DNA of 64,000 bases from Gluconobacter cadivus. GTDB lineage: Bacteria > Pseudomonadota > Alphaproteobacteria > Acetobacterales > Acetobacteraceae. Made by a program: the position numbers and the translations under genes. The DNA is taken from positions 26,564 through 90,563 of the forward strand of contig NZ_JABCQI010000011.1 in assembly GCF_015244745.1 (NCBI RefSeq). The letters run 5' to 3'. The stretch's first letter is position 1. Each line of letters begins with the position of its first letter. The notes under the pieces were generated by a model. It saw only the letters and a program-made list of their open reading frames with translations, was not told the DNA's origin and ran no database searches. Of this stretch, positions 1 through 9,330 are shown in pieces.

Positions 1-681
1 ACTTCCGATCGACTGGGACTGTCAGGAAAGTTTATTCCGCAGTCCAAGTCCGTATTGTGCCGGGATGGGATTGGACTGGCTGGCGGCCTGTACTCCGACA
101 ATGCCGATGCGGTCTCCCAATGGGTATCGGATGGCGCGTCAGTCGCCATGAGCACGGCCTATACCGTCAACGGCAATCCTGCCGCGCTGGCGGTCACGAC
201 CCAGGGTAACAGTCGGAACGACCGCGTCGTGCTCTGTATCCCGATTGATCGTTATCAGTCAGGTTTTTTTAATATCCAGTGCCTGTTTCCCTACGATCTG
301 ACACAGACTGGTAAGGTTCTTTCAACGAATTCGCAGTCAGCAGCCTACTCGGATGATGTCTTTCCTCTCTATGCGCGAGCGTTTTACGTGTCGATTGTGG
401 GTTATGACAGCTTCGGGAGGCCGAACTTTGGTGCGCGCGATCTGTTCGCGGGTGAAGCGGATTTCAGAATTCCAAAACAGGGTTGCACCCAATGGATGGA
501 AGCTGGTTTTGCGTGTGCTTATTTGGGGCTGCCATCGGCAGGCACAGGCGAAAATGATATCTCGCTTGCAGGTGCGGGGGGGGCTCCGTCCTTTGCAACA
601 CATATCGCCATTGTTCTGGACAGCGAAAGTCTGCCTGCGACGACATATTACATTGGGGAATTCGGTGGCTCCGTCTTCTGA
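1..681 (+). CDS. Unrecognised protein, C-terminal part (cut by left edge)
   Basis: The reading frame is open to the first base of the window, so this is the 3' part of a longer gene; a TTG at 55 is unlikely to be its true start. About 226 residues are visible. The sequence is rich in Ser, Gly, Ala and aromatic residues with no membrane segment, which suggests a beta-rich secreted or structural protein. I do not recognise the family. A phage or surface structural protein is one possibility, but nothing adjacent supports it. It ends in GGSVF followed by TGA, and about 200 bp without a gene separates it from the converging MocR gene. Confidence 0.6.
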   Translation, partial: TSDRLGLSGKFIPQSKSVLCRDGIGLAGGLYSDNADAVSQWVSDGASVAMSTAYTVNGNPAALAVTTQGNSRNDRVVLCIPIDRYQSGFFNIQCLFPYDLTQTGKVLSTNSQSAAYSDDVFPLYARAFYVSIVGYDSFGRPNFGARDLFAGEADFRIPKQGCTQWMEAGFACAYLGLPSAGTGENDISLAGAGGAPSFATHIAIVLDSESLPATTYYIGEFGGSVF

Positions 682-765
682 TTTTTTTTTGTTGCAAAAC
701 CGAGATACGCTTAAAGAAATGCTAGCTTTAGAGACTTCATATTTTCCGCCCTTCTGAAGTTCAGT

Positions 766-820
766 CCGGGTCGGAGGCGGGGAGCGATCATTCGTATCGT
801 CCTCCTTATCGACGACCCGG
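766..820. repeat. Inverted repeat between convergent genes
   Basis: Perfect 8-bp arms CCGGGTCG (766-773) and CGACCCGG (813-820) enclose about 39 bp that contain further partly complementary GC-rich segments. It lies between the convergent left-edge gene and the MocR gene. It could act as a transcription barrier, but there is no T-run to prove a terminator. Confidence 0.4.
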
Positions 821-881
821 CATAGGGCGGCTCATAGGATCACGTTTCCACTGAAATAATATCATTCTACAAACAGCCAGC

Positions 882-2249
882 TCACCACACTGGTTTCGGA
901 TCGCTTTGTTCACCGGGAGACGCCGTTTTTCTCGCGGCTTGCTGTAATGCAGCCGCGATGCGTTCGAAATCGCCGGAGAGGTGAGAAATCGAGAAGCGGA
1001 TATGAGAGGGTGCCAATAAGGAACATTGGTGGCCAGCCGAAACCCGGATGTTTTGCGAAGCAAGAGAAGCACAGGCGGCCTCATCATTCAGAACAGGAAT
1101 CCAGAAACTGAAACCTTCTCCGGTAGGGATGTCGATGCCATTGTGGCGGAGAGCAGAGGTCATTTCATGGCGTTGTTCCTGATGATGGCGATAGTTTCCG
1201 TGGATGGTTTGGTGAGTTTTCTCATTCTCCAGAAGTCGGGCGGCGACAGTCTGCAACAGACGACTGGTCCAGACGGGACCAAAGCTGCGATAGGCTTGGA
1301 TTTCACGAATAATCATGGATGACGCGGAGACGATGCCCAGCCGCAGGTCTGGTCCCAAAATCTTGGAGAGCGAGCGCACATGGATGACGCGTGGACCAAG
1401 CCATACTCCAATGCTTTCTGCCAGCACGTCCGAAAACCACGGAAAAGCGTCGTCTTCGATGATCCATGTCGAGGGAGATGTTCTGAGGATCTGGGCAAGT
1501 TCGTGCAGGCGCGCGCGCGACATACGCTGACCTGTAATAGCATTGATATTGGGCTGCAGATATAGTGCCGTCGGATTTCTAGCCAGAGCCTGTGCCAACG
1601 ATGCGGGGAGAATGCCGTCGGTATCACTTTGCAGCGGGAGGATCGAGGTACTCAGGTAATCAAGAATATCGAGAATTCGCATGGGAGCAGGATCCTGAAC
1701 CGCCACAGTGGATCCTGGAGGAATGAGCGCCTGCATGGTGTCGAACAAAGCGCTGTAGGCACCATTGGTCGCCATGAAATCCTCGGCCGGATAGGGCCAG
1801 TGCGCGGCACAGATCGCGCGAAGAGCCGGAGAAATCGTTTCGTCGTTATAAGTATTAAGGTTGGGAATAGAGGTCAGTGCCTCGAACGCATCGGAGAGAT
1901 GGGGCAGGCGGCCAGGATCTGGCGTATAGGACGTCAGATTGAGGCTGACATTTTCAGAGCTGAGACTTGCCGTGCGCCTGACAGGGCGGGGCGAGAGAAA
2001 CATATTGCACACATGCATTCCGCGTCGGCCACGCCCGGCAATAATTCCCCTTTTCCGCAGGTCGGTCCAGGCGATGGAGACGGTAGCGGGACTGATACCC
2101 AGACCGAAAGCCAGATCCCGGATTGAGGGCAGACGTGTCCCCACCGGCAGTGTTCCACTCTGTATCAGGGCGGAAATCTGCCGTGCGAGACCCCGCGCAG
2201 AGCGGTCATGCAGGCGGTTTACAAACCACTCCGGATTAAACTCTTCCAT
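882..2249 (-). CDS. MocR-type PLP-dependent transcriptional regulator
   Basis: A 455-residue two-domain regulator. Residues about 15-80 form a GntR winged helix (SGTLPVGTRLPSIRDLA, then GISPATVS). Residues about 100-450 are an aminotransferase fold I domain; K296 in SLSKILGPDLRLG is the expected PLP-lysine, and EDDAFPW at 265-271 matches the cofactor-binding region. In this family the aminotransferase domain normally senses a ligand and does not act in metabolism. The start at 2249 (MEEFNPEW) is preferred over an upstream in-frame ATG at 2291 because family homology begins near it. It is transcribed divergently from the TonB receptor operon, 113 bp away, so it probably controls that operon. 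Confidence 0.9.
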   Translation of the reverse strand: MEEFNPEWFVNRLHDRSARGLARQISALIQSGTLPVGTRLPSIRDLAFGLGISPATVSIAWTDLRKRGIIAGRGRRGMHVCNMFLSPRPVRRTASLSSENVSLNLTSYTPDPGRLPHLSDAFEALTSIPNLNTYNDETISPALRAICAAHWPYPAEDFMATNGAYSALFDTMQALIPPGSTVAVQDPAPMRILDILDYLSTSILPLQSDTDGILPASLAQALARNPTALYLQPNINAITGQRMSRARLHELAQILRTSPSTWIIEDDAFPWFSDVLAESIGVWLGPRVIHVRSLSKILGPDLRLGIVSASSMIIREIQAYRSFGPVWTSRLLQTVAARLLENEKTHQTIHGNYRHHQEQRHEMTSALRHNGIDIPTGEGFSFWIPVLNDEAACASLASQNIRVSAGHQCSLLAPSHIRFSISHLSGDFERIAAALQQAARKTASPGEQSDPKPVW

Positions 2250-2362
2250 ATCGTGATTCCAGCAAATAAATGTCCAATAACGTAATATCATTTGCGCCAG
2301 AGGAGTGAAGGCCTCTTAATCATTTCGTTGCCGACCCTTTTTAGAACACGGATCGAAAAGAC

Positions 2363-4702
2363 ATGATGAGCATGCCTTCTTCATTCAGGCAGAGACGCCC
2401 CCTTTCGGCCGGAGCAGTTCTTCTCTGCGGAACCGCATGTCTCATTTACATGCCGACTGCGTTGGCGGAGACGTCGATCCCACATACGAAGCGCTTCAAA
2501 GCCCATCTTGCGGGCAAAGCTACCCCACTGGTGGCGCCAAAGAAAAGAACTGCGGTGCAGGCATCCCAGGCCGAAAGCCTTCAAGTGGAGGGACGGCATT
2601 TTTTTGCATTTGCCCAGGCGCAGCGTCAGCCTGATTCCAATACACGGATTTCGGCTCAAACCCTGCTGGAACGGCGGGTTGTGTCCGTGACCGATCTTCA
2701 GAATTTAGCGCCAAATCTCACAGTACAATCCCTGAAGGGTACGCAGAGCATCAACTATCACCTGCGGGGCGTTGGGATGGATGATTATTATGAGAACAAC
2801 GTCTCATCCGTCATGGTTTATCTTGATGGAATAGCTTATCCGTTTTCGTCCATGACGGATGGCATGATGTTCGATATCGCAAATGTGGATATTGCGCCGG
2901 GCCCGATGGGCTTTACTCATGGCATGCCAGATACGGGTGGTGAGGTTTCTCTACAGTCGAATGATCCTACGTCTGACTGGCACGGGAATATTACCCAGGA
3001 TATCGCCAGTTATGCGCGTTCGCGGACAAGTGGCTTTATTTCCGGTCCACTCGCCAAGAATCTATCGTTCAGAGTTGCAGCACAGACAACACAAGGCGGG
3101 GGATGGCAGTATAACCCGTTGAATGGGGCGCATCTCGGCGACCAGAACCAGACCTCGCTTCGCGCCAAACTGAAATGGACACCTGACGATAAGACGGTCA
3201 TTGCCTTGGGAGGACACTGGACGCGGGATCTGTCTGAACTGGTCAATGGCAATCCGGTCATCAACCTTGCGCCAGCGTGGCAGAAATATCCGAAATTCTC
3301 CGGCTACCGCCAGACGGCCTGGGGAATTCAGCCCGGTTTTGCAAAACTTGTTGGGCGTCCCGAAAGTCTGAAACCGTCTGAAGATAATATTTTCTGGGGT
3401 GCGGATTTCCGGATCAGCCGTGAATTGGGTTTTGCACGTCTGGAATCCATTTCGGCGTTCGAAACAGAGCGTCAGGGCGAATACTCGGATGAGGACGGTA
3501 CAGAACTTGCGACTGGCGACGTTTATCGAAATGTGAATGGCGACGTCTTTTCGCAGGAACTGAAACTGGTTTCCACCTTACCAGGAAAACTGCACTGGAC
3601 AGTAGGCGCCTATTACAATCGCTCCCGTATGCAACAGCAGTTTTATAACAATTTTAGCGATTATCAGGGGCGCGGATATATTTCAGAAAGCGCGTACGAT
3701 CAGAACCAGCAGGCGTTTTCGCAGTATGTGAAGGTGAACTACGATCTTACGAAAATCATTACGGTGTTTGGTGGCCTGAACCACATGTCGGATGATCGCC
3801 AGCTTCTAAATTTCAAAACGATCAAATACGGTGTGAACACTTTAGACTTCGCCCCTGAAGGGGCGCTAACGAACCAACTGGGTGGGTTACTTGGGATCCA
3901 GGCACAGCTGACAGAACATCTGCAAACCTATTTCAAGGTCAGCAAGGGGTTCAAGCCCGGTGGGTTTGCTGCCAACAACACGGTTGCGCAGGCGCAGCTT
4001 AAGGCGTTCAAGCCAGAATCCCTCGTGGCGTATGAAGTGGGTTTCAAGAGTGAACCCCTGCCAGGAAAATTGCGCCTCAACGGTGCAGCATTCTATTATG
4101 ACTACCATAATCAGCAGGTCGTTTCGAGTTTCCTGCTGAACAATTACGGTCCGCTTGGGACGTATGTGAATGTTCCCCATTCGGCAATCTGGGGTATTGA
4201 AATCAGTGCCGAGGCCCATCCGGTATCCCACATCTATATCAATGGTAACATGGGATATGAGCGCGGTTCCTACACATCCTTTTATGCGCTCAATACACCA
4301 GCCGTGAACGCCAACCGGGTCGCGACCGGAGTTTATAAGTCGTTTTATACGGATTATCGTGGGGCTGATCTCGGTATTCCGAAACTGACGCTGAGTGGCA
4401 GCATCGCCTATCGCGCCAATCTGCCCTACGGCCTGTCTACGGATCTGGGCGTAAATGGTAATTACCGGGATTCACAGGCGATGACGATCGGCGGGACGGG
4501 TGCCTACAGGCTTCCGCCATATTTCCTGATGGGGACATATGTCACCATCGGGAACAAGAAACAGGGCTGGAATGCCACGATCTACGTCACGAATCTTCTC
4601 GACCGGCACTACAGCATCACGTCCTCATCGCAGAGCACGACATATCAGCATGTACCCGGAGCACCGCGTTTTATTGGCGGCCGTCTGAGTTACGGTTTTT
4701 AA
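2363..4702 (+). CDS. TonB-dependent outer-membrane receptor
   Basis: A 779-residue receptor. Residues 1-35 are a signal peptide ending in ALA. The plug spans about 90-215 (ISAQTLLERR, NLTVQSLKG, NYHLRGVGMDD), and a 22-strand-type barrel follows, ending in the aromatic C-terminus SYGF. It has no N-terminal STN signalling domain, unlike the two receptors at 25.7-30.8 kb. The plug resembles the broad nutrient/siderophore receptor group; the substrate is unknown. It is the first gene of a tight operon with a carbon-nitrogen hydrolase (16 bp gap), an MFS transporter and a small protein, which suggests uptake of an organic nitrogen compound and not simply iron. That substrate is inference. Confidence 0.88.
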   Translation: MMSMPSSFRQRRPLSAGAVLLCGTACLIYMPTALAETSIPHTKRFKAHLAGKATPLVAPKKRTAVQASQAESLQVEGRHFFAFAQAQRQPDSNTRISAQTLLERRVVSVTDLQNLAPNLTVQSLKGTQSINYHLRGVGMDDYYENNVSSVMVYLDGIAYPFSSMTDGMMFDIANVDIAPGPMGFTHGMPDTGGEVSLQSNDPTSDWHGNITQDIASYARSRTSGFISGPLAKNLSFRVAAQTTQGGGWQYNPLNGAHLGDQNQTSLRAKLKWTPDDKTVIALGGHWTRDLSELVNGNPVINLAPAWQKYPKFSGYRQTAWGIQPGFAKLVGRPESLKPSEDNIFWGADFRISRELGFARLESISAFETERQGEYSDEDGTELATGDVYRNVNGDVFSQELKLVSTLPGKLHWTVGAYYNRSRMQQQFYNNFSDYQGRGYISESAYDQNQQAFSQYVKVNYDLTKIITVFGGLNHMSDDRQLLNFKTIKYGVNTLDFAPEGALTNQLGGLLGIQAQLTEHLQTYFKVSKGFKPGGFAANNTVAQAQLKAFKPESLVAYEVGFKSEPLPGKLRLNGAAFYYDYHNQQVVSSFLLNNYGPLGTYVNVPHSAIWGIEISAEAHPVSHIYINGNMGYERGSYTSFYALNTPAVNANRVATGVYKSFYTDYRGADLGIPKLTLSGSIAYRANLPYGLSTDLGVNGNYRDSQAMTIGGTGAYRLPPYFLMGTYVTIGNKKQGWNATIYVTNLLDRHYSITSSSQSTTYQHVPGAPRFIGGRLSYGF

Positions 4703-4717
4703 GAGGGGACTGTGATC

Positions 4718-5518
4718 ATGAAAGTCGCATTGGGACAATTTGCAGTCGCTGCGGACTGGGAAACCAATCAGAAGCAGTGTCTGGAACTGATTGAACGTTC
4801 AAAAACGGAAGATGCCGACCTCCTGCTTCTGCCTGAGGGTATCTTGGCCCGCGATATCAACGATCCGGAAATCATGCCTCGGACCGCCCAGCCCCTTGAT
4901 GGGCCCTTCATGGAAGGGTTGAAACAGGCAAGCTACGGGATCGCCGTGGCAGGATGCGTGAATGTTCCGGACGGGCAGGGGCGTTTTTTCAATACGCATT
5001 TCGTTATGAAGGATGGTGCCTTTATTGCGCTGTATCGCAAGCTACATCTTTACGATGCTTTCAATATGAAAGAGTCCCAAAGAACGTCTCCCGGCGTAGA
5101 ACTGCCACCGGTTCTGGACATTGCTGGCATGCGGGTGGGTCTGATGACCTGCTACGATGTCCGCTTCCCCGAGTTGGCCCGCCATCTAGCGCTGGAAGGC
5201 GCAGAGGTTCTCCTCCTGCCGGCTGCCTGGGTGAGGGGGCCATCCAAGGAACGTCACTGGGAAGTTATGGCCGTAGCAAGGGCGCTTGAAAATACCTGTT
5301 ATGTCGTGGCTGTTGGAGAATGTGGTCCGCGCAATATTGCTGCCAGTATGGTGGTAGATCCGCTTGGTGTCGTGACACTGGCTTTGGGTGAGGGACCAGC
5401 GCTTGGTTTTGCGACATTGCACCGGGAGCGCATTACTCATGCGCGTCGTATCCTGCCCGTTTTAGAGAACCTGCGGTTTACGGCGCCTGTACTGGCGCCC
5501 GTTTCGGCCGACGCATGA
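4718..5518 (+). CDS. Carbon-nitrogen hydrolase (nitrilase superfamily amidase)
   Basis: 266 residues, the usual length for a single-domain CN hydrolase. The catalytic triad is visible: E40 (LLLPEG), K108 (YRKLHLYDAF) and C145 (MTCYDVRFPE). The sequence around K and C resembles the deaminated-glutathione amidase/YbeM branch, which hydrolyses an omega-amide to acid and ammonia in the cytoplasm. The start at ATG 4718 is chosen because AGAGGGGA at 4702-4709 gives normal spacing; the GTG at 4712 would be too close. The stop overlaps the next gene (ATGA), so it is translationally coupled to the MFS transporter. The exact substrate is not known. Confidence 0.9.
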   Translation: MKVALGQFAVAADWETNQKQCLELIERSKTEDADLLLLPEGILARDINDPEIMPRTAQPLDGPFMEGLKQASYGIAVAGCVNVPDGQGRFFNTHFVMKDGAFIALYRKLHLYDAFNMKESQRTSPGVELPPVLDIAGMRVGLMTCYDVRFPELARHLALEGAEVLLLPAAWVRGPSKERHWEVMAVARALENTCYVVAVGECGPRNIAASMVVDPLGVVTLALGEGPALGFATLHRERITHARRILPVLENLRFTAPVLAPVSADA

Positions 5519-6801
5519 CTTCAGAACTGACGTCCAAGCGAGATGGTCTGCGTCCATGGTTGGCGTTGGTTGGTCTTGTGGTTCCGGTCAACCTGATGAT
5601 GGCACTCGACAAGAACAGCTTCGCGCTCGCTGCTCCGCGTATCGGACAGACGTTGGGGCTCGATTATGTGCATATTTCTCTAGTGATTTCCGCTCTGTCC
5701 TGGAGCTATGCGGTCATGCAGCTGCCTAGCGGATGGCTGGTACATCGGCTGGGGCCGCGCCGCGCGCTGGGAATGGCATGTCTGTTGTGGTCCTTAACAA
5801 CGATGCTTATGCCGCTTTCAGCCGGTTTTGTATCTTTTCTGGTGCTACGCATGGCGATGGGGGCATTCCAGGCGCCGGACTGGAGCGCGAGTGTTGTGGC
5901 GGTGCATGACTGGTTTGCTCCTGAGCGGCGATCACGTGGCAATGCCGTATTACTTGGTGCCCTGTATCTGGGGTCCACTCTCGCCGGCCCCCTGACGACC
6001 GAAACGACGCTGATGTTCGGCTGGCAGCGGTGCCTGTTCGTTTTCGGATGCTTTGGCGCAGTCCTGAGCGTCGTGTGGCTGTTGCTGTTTCGCGATGGTC
6101 CGTACCGTCATCGGGAAGACACGCCAGCACTCCTTCCCGACAAACATGTTGTATATCAACTTGCCACATCAGGAGGCTTCTGGGCTATCGGCGGCTTTTA
6201 TTTGTGCATGCTGGCAGTTCAGTCCTTTTATCATGTGACATTACCTCAATATCTTCTCTCGGCACGTCATCTGTCTTACCGGGAGATGGGCTGGGTATTT
6301 AGTTTGCCCTGGTTCTGTCTTTACGGTTCGGTTGTCACCAGTGGCTTTGTCAGCGATCGGATCTATGCGCGAACAGGATCGGTTTTTCAGGCCAGGGTGC
6401 TGTTTGGTGCTGCAGGAGCCGTAACAAGTGCGCTGTCTTTGGAAGCTGCGGCCCTCTGTCACGGGACTATCGCCTCGGTAGTGTTGCTTTGCGCCGCGTT
6501 GGCAGCTCTTGGTCCGTGTCAGGTGTCGATCTGGACTCTGGCACAGGAACTGACCCGTCATCATGCTGCCGTGGTCGTTGGGTGGGCTGGATTCTGCGGG
6601 AATCTCGCTGCGGGTGTTGTGCCAGTTCTGACGGCTCATCTTCTTAAAACTGGGCTGAGCTGGCCCAATGCATTGCTTTTACCGTGTCTACTCGGTGTGC
6701 TCGGAGCAGTGTGCTGTCTGCTGACAGGATATTTCGGGCAGATCGATGAATGCCAGAATACATCTTCAAGTAATACTTCACGGGAATCGTATGATGTCTG
6801 A
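5515..6801 (+). CDS. MFS transporter, anion:cation-symporter-like
   Basis: 428 residues with about twelve hydrophobic segments. The loop after the second helix (WLVHRLGPRRAL) is the MFS signature, and the arrangement MMALDKNSFALAAPRIG in the first helix resembles the ACS (hexuronate/phthalate) group that imports organic anions with protons. The ATG overlaps the stop of the amidase gene by four bases, so the two are probably co-translated. In context it would carry the amidase substrate, or its product, across the inner membrane after uptake by the TonB receptor. Substrate and direction are inference. Confidence 0.88.
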   Translation: MTSELTSKRDGLRPWLALVGLVVPVNLMMALDKNSFALAAPRIGQTLGLDYVHISLVISALSWSYAVMQLPSGWLVHRLGPRRALGMACLLWSLTTMLMPLSAGFVSFLVLRMAMGAFQAPDWSASVVAVHDWFAPERRSRGNAVLLGALYLGSTLAGPLTTETTLMFGWQRCLFVFGCFGAVLSVVWLLLFRDGPYRHREDTPALLPDKHVVYQLATSGGFWAIGGFYLCMLAVQSFYHVTLPQYLLSARHLSYREMGWVFSLPWFCLYGSVVTSGFVSDRIYARTGSVFQARVLFGAAGAVTSALSLEAAALCHGTIASVVLLCAALAALGPCQVSIWTLAQELTRHHAAVVVGWAGFCGNLAAGVVPVLTAHLLKTGLSWPNALLLPCLLGVLGAVCCLLTGYFGQIDECQNTSSSNTSRESYDV

Positions 6802-7210
6802 AATTTTCAATGGTGTATGGATGATTGAAAATGCCTCTTCTTCATGGAGCGATGGAAAATTTCCTCCCGATATGAGCTTACGCCTTTGGCTCAATTTTCA
6901 AGACGGGCGGCTGATTTATCACTCGGAAAACAATACTGATAAAAGCCAGCCTGTCAAAATGCTCGACTATGATACGCCCCTGACCGGAGAAAGCAGCCCA
7001 CTGCGGGGGAGTGCACGGTTTGACAGTGTACGTGTTCGCCAGATCTCGGAACGGGAATTCGAAATTTTGGAGATGCTTGGAGACGACGTTGTCGTAGCGG
7101 CATATTGGCGTTTTTCAGACGATGCAAAAAATCTCTGGCGCTGGGGAGTCGGAAAATCTCCGGAAGGGCGCTCTCGATCTTATGAAGAACTGTTTATCCG
7201 CCAGAATTAA
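6791..7210 (+). CDS. Hypothetical protein, last gene of the receptor-amidase-MFS operon
   Basis: About 140 residues, not recognised. There is no signal peptide or membrane segment. The sequence has alternating hydrophobic positions typical of a small beta-barrel (lipocalin-like proportions) with many Trp residues (GVWMIEN, RLWLNF, AYWRFSDD, NLWRWGVG). The start at 6791 has GGGAA just upstream and lies inside the MFS gene, whose stop is at 6801, so expression is probably coupled. It may be a cytoplasmic accessory of the same pathway. Function unknown. Confidence 0.65.
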   Translation: MMSEIFNGVWMIENASSSWSDGKFPPDMSLRLWLNFQDGRLIYHSENNTDKSQPVKMLDYDTPLTGESSPLRGSARFDSVRVRQISEREFEILEMLGDDVVVAAYWRFSDDAKNLWRWGVGKSPEGRSRSYEELFIRQN

Positions 7211-7630
7211 GCTTTATCGATTGGAGGAAAGATCGCATTTCCCAAAACTATGAAAGCATGCCAGAAAAGCAGTTTCATAAGGGTTTGTGGCGCCCGGTAG
7301 GCGCGAAAGCGCAAGGACAGTATTAGACAGCATGAAAAAACAGCTCTTCTAACGGAGATTGCCATACAACGTCGCGGCAAACGCAGAGTAAAAAGTCATT
7401 ACCTAGAACCATCAATCAATCCGGCATACCGTAAAACCAGGCGTCTAGGACACAATCAACGCTTCTTTAATCTCTTTGATTCAGAATATTGAAAATTCTG
7501 TTATGTTATGAAAATCAAGTGTTTCTCATAAAGGGAATGCAGTCACAATTTTAAAAAGAAGATTTTGAAAAATTATAAAATATTATAGACCAATCAGAAA
7601 ATAGAATATTATAAATATGGAGACACTAAA
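7211..7630. other. AT-rich intergenic region before the TolC-type gene
   Basis: 420 bp without a credible gene. The first part contains short GC hairpins near 7290-7315 that could end the preceding operon. From about 7480 the sequence becomes strongly AT-rich, unlike its surroundings, up to the TTG start at 7631. This is the likely promoter region of the outer-membrane factor. Confidence 0.6.
7482..7500. promoter_or_regulatory. Candidate operator: inverted repeat CAGAAT-N7-ATTCTG
   Basis: Perfect 6-bp arms in the AT-rich leader of the TolC-type gene, with TTGATT immediately upstream (7476-7481) as a possible -35 box. Overlap of a palindrome with a promoter is typical of repressor sites. No regulator gene is adjacent, so the binder is unknown. 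Confidence 0.35.
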
Positions 7631-9205
7631 TTGATAAAACGCAAAAGAGGGGCGTTTTTAATAGCTTCATTAATAATTTTTTTATCAGGATGCGCGACGT
7701 CAGAATTGGATACAGCACCCTCCAGTCCTGATCATCCATGGACCCCTAATGTCACGTCTGGAGGTGTCATTATTCCTGGAAAAGAGAAAAGGATCTCCGC
7801 TTTATCTCTACCTGGAAAATATACCCTTCCTTCCAATCCAAACGCGGCTATTGAGGGGAGTGCGCCATTAATCAATAACCAGAAAAAAACTCCCTATAAT
7901 TTAGCGGAGTTAATTGATATTTCGCAGTCTTCTAATCCTCAAACGAGGAAAGCATGGAATACCGCACGGGATGCTGCACTGGCCGTTGGCATCATTAAGA
8001 GTACCTATCTTCCAACGTTGACGGCGACTGTTGTAGGGGGTTGGTCTCGGGCAAGAAGTCAGACTACAGAAGCCTCTCTGAATGCGGATGACTATGGATC
8101 CATCGGCATTAACGGCACCCCGAGGCGGGGAAGCTCAGGTACAGCTGAGGTACAAACTGTAGGCTTGCGCTGGTTACTGTTTGACTTTGGACGAAGAGAG
8201 GCATTGATTCGCGCCGCACGCCAAGCCCAGCTGGCTACAAATGTTTTATTCACAGGTGTACATCAAAAAATAATCTATAGCGTTACCACTGCCTTCTATA
8301 CGCATGCAGCGGCATCCACCCGGGCACAACTCTTGCAAACTGCTCTCGAAAACGCAGAGCATGTGCAGGCTGCAGCCGAAGCGAGGCTGAAGCAGGGGCA
8401 GGGAACAATTATGGATGTCACTCAAGCACGGCAGATTACGGCTCAAGTTAATCTCCGTCTTGTGCAAGCTGAAGGTGAAGAACAGAATACCTATCTGGCG
8501 TTACTTAATAATATGGGTGTTTCAACAAACTCACACCTCGATCTTGAAGACGTATCGGGTCGTCCTCTATCGTTAGAAGACGTTCGTTTGAGCGATGAAG
8601 TGGTTAAGGCCGCGGTTGGACGTCGTCCTGATGTATTGGCCGCTTATGCTGCAACACGTTCTGCCAAAAGCCGAATTTCTGCAGCGCGAGCGGCATTTCT
8701 TCCAAGTATTTTTATGACCGGCAATGTGGCATATTCAACGGGAAGAACGAGCCTGACCTCCATCCCGAGTGCCAGCGATAGTGTTTCTCCTACTCTTAAT
8801 CTTTCAGGAAATCGCTTTAGCACTTTAATTCTTGGCGGTATTAGCGTGCCTATTTTTGACGGCGGTCTGCGCGCTGCCATTGTCAAACGTGCACAAGACC
8901 AAGAAGATAGTGCAGAGGCTACTCTTCAGCAGACAGTTAATGGCGCCGTCCAACAGATCGTTTTGGCGGAAAATGCTCTTCATACCAGCCTTCAGGCCTA
9001 CGAAGCAGCCTCTAAACTCCGCGTGGCATCGCAAACGAATTTCGATGCAGCTTTATTGTCGTATCGCGCAGGGACAGGATCTGTGACGCAAGCGGAGTTA
9101 GCGCAAAATGGACTTCTTGATGCCAATATCAGTCGTTCAGACGCTTATTATGCGGCTCTGATTGCAGCTGCGGGGCTGGCTTTTGGAACAGGCTCGCTGG
9201 GCTAG
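7631..9205 (+). CDS. TolC/NodT-type outer-membrane efflux lipoprotein
   Basis: 524 residues. The N-terminus is a lipoprotein signal with lipobox FLSGC (C21). Two repeated outer-membrane-factor halves follow: long heptad-rich helices (AEARLKQGQGTIMDVTQARQ, later SYRAGTGSVTQAELAQNGLL) and beta segments such as LRWLLFDFGRR. This is the trimeric exit duct used by RND or MFS efflux or type I secretion. No adaptor or inner-membrane pump gene is next to it, so it is an orphan that must pair with partners elsewhere. The start is TTG with GGAG 7-9 bases upstream. AT-rich upstream DNA and the softer codon use suggest horizontal origin. Confidence 0.9.
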   Translation: MIKRKRGAFLIASLIIFLSGCATSELDTAPSSPDHPWTPNVTSGGVIIPGKEKRISALSLPGKYTLPSNPNAAIEGSAPLINNQKKTPYNLAELIDISQSSNPQTRKAWNTARDAALAVGIIKSTYLPTLTATVVGGWSRARSQTTEASLNADDYGSIGINGTPRRGSSGTAEVQTVGLRWLLFDFGRREALIRAARQAQLATNVLFTGVHQKIIYSVTTAFYTHAAASTRAQLLQTALENAEHVQAAAEARLKQGQGTIMDVTQARQITAQVNLRLVQAEGEEQNTYLALLNNMGVSTNSHLDLEDVSGRPLSLEDVRLSDEVVKAAVGRRPDVLAAYAATRSAKSRISAARAAFLPSIFMTGNVAYSTGRTSLTSIPSASDSVSPTLNLSGNRFSTLILGGISVPIFDGGLRAAIVKRAQDQEDSAEATLQQTVNGAVQQIVLAENALHTSLQAYEAASKLRVASQTNFDAALLSYRAGTGSVTQAELAQNGLLDANISRSDAYYAALIAAAGLAFGTGSLG

Positions 9206-9330
9206 CTCATGTTGACAAAACATCCGACCTAGAGCGCATTCCTGATTGTCTCCATCTACAGATATGTGTCCGTGCCTTCGAGCGCGCTCCGACGAAAGGA
9301 CGCTGGAAGCCACCTGAAGGCATTTTAGGT

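Noticed and set aside
259..275. T-run at the left end as a terminator
   Set aside because: It is inside the open frame of the left-edge gene and has no hairpin.
882..2249. Annotation as a metabolic aminotransferase
   Set aside because: The N-terminal GntR winged helix and divergent operon make a MocR-type regulator much more likely.
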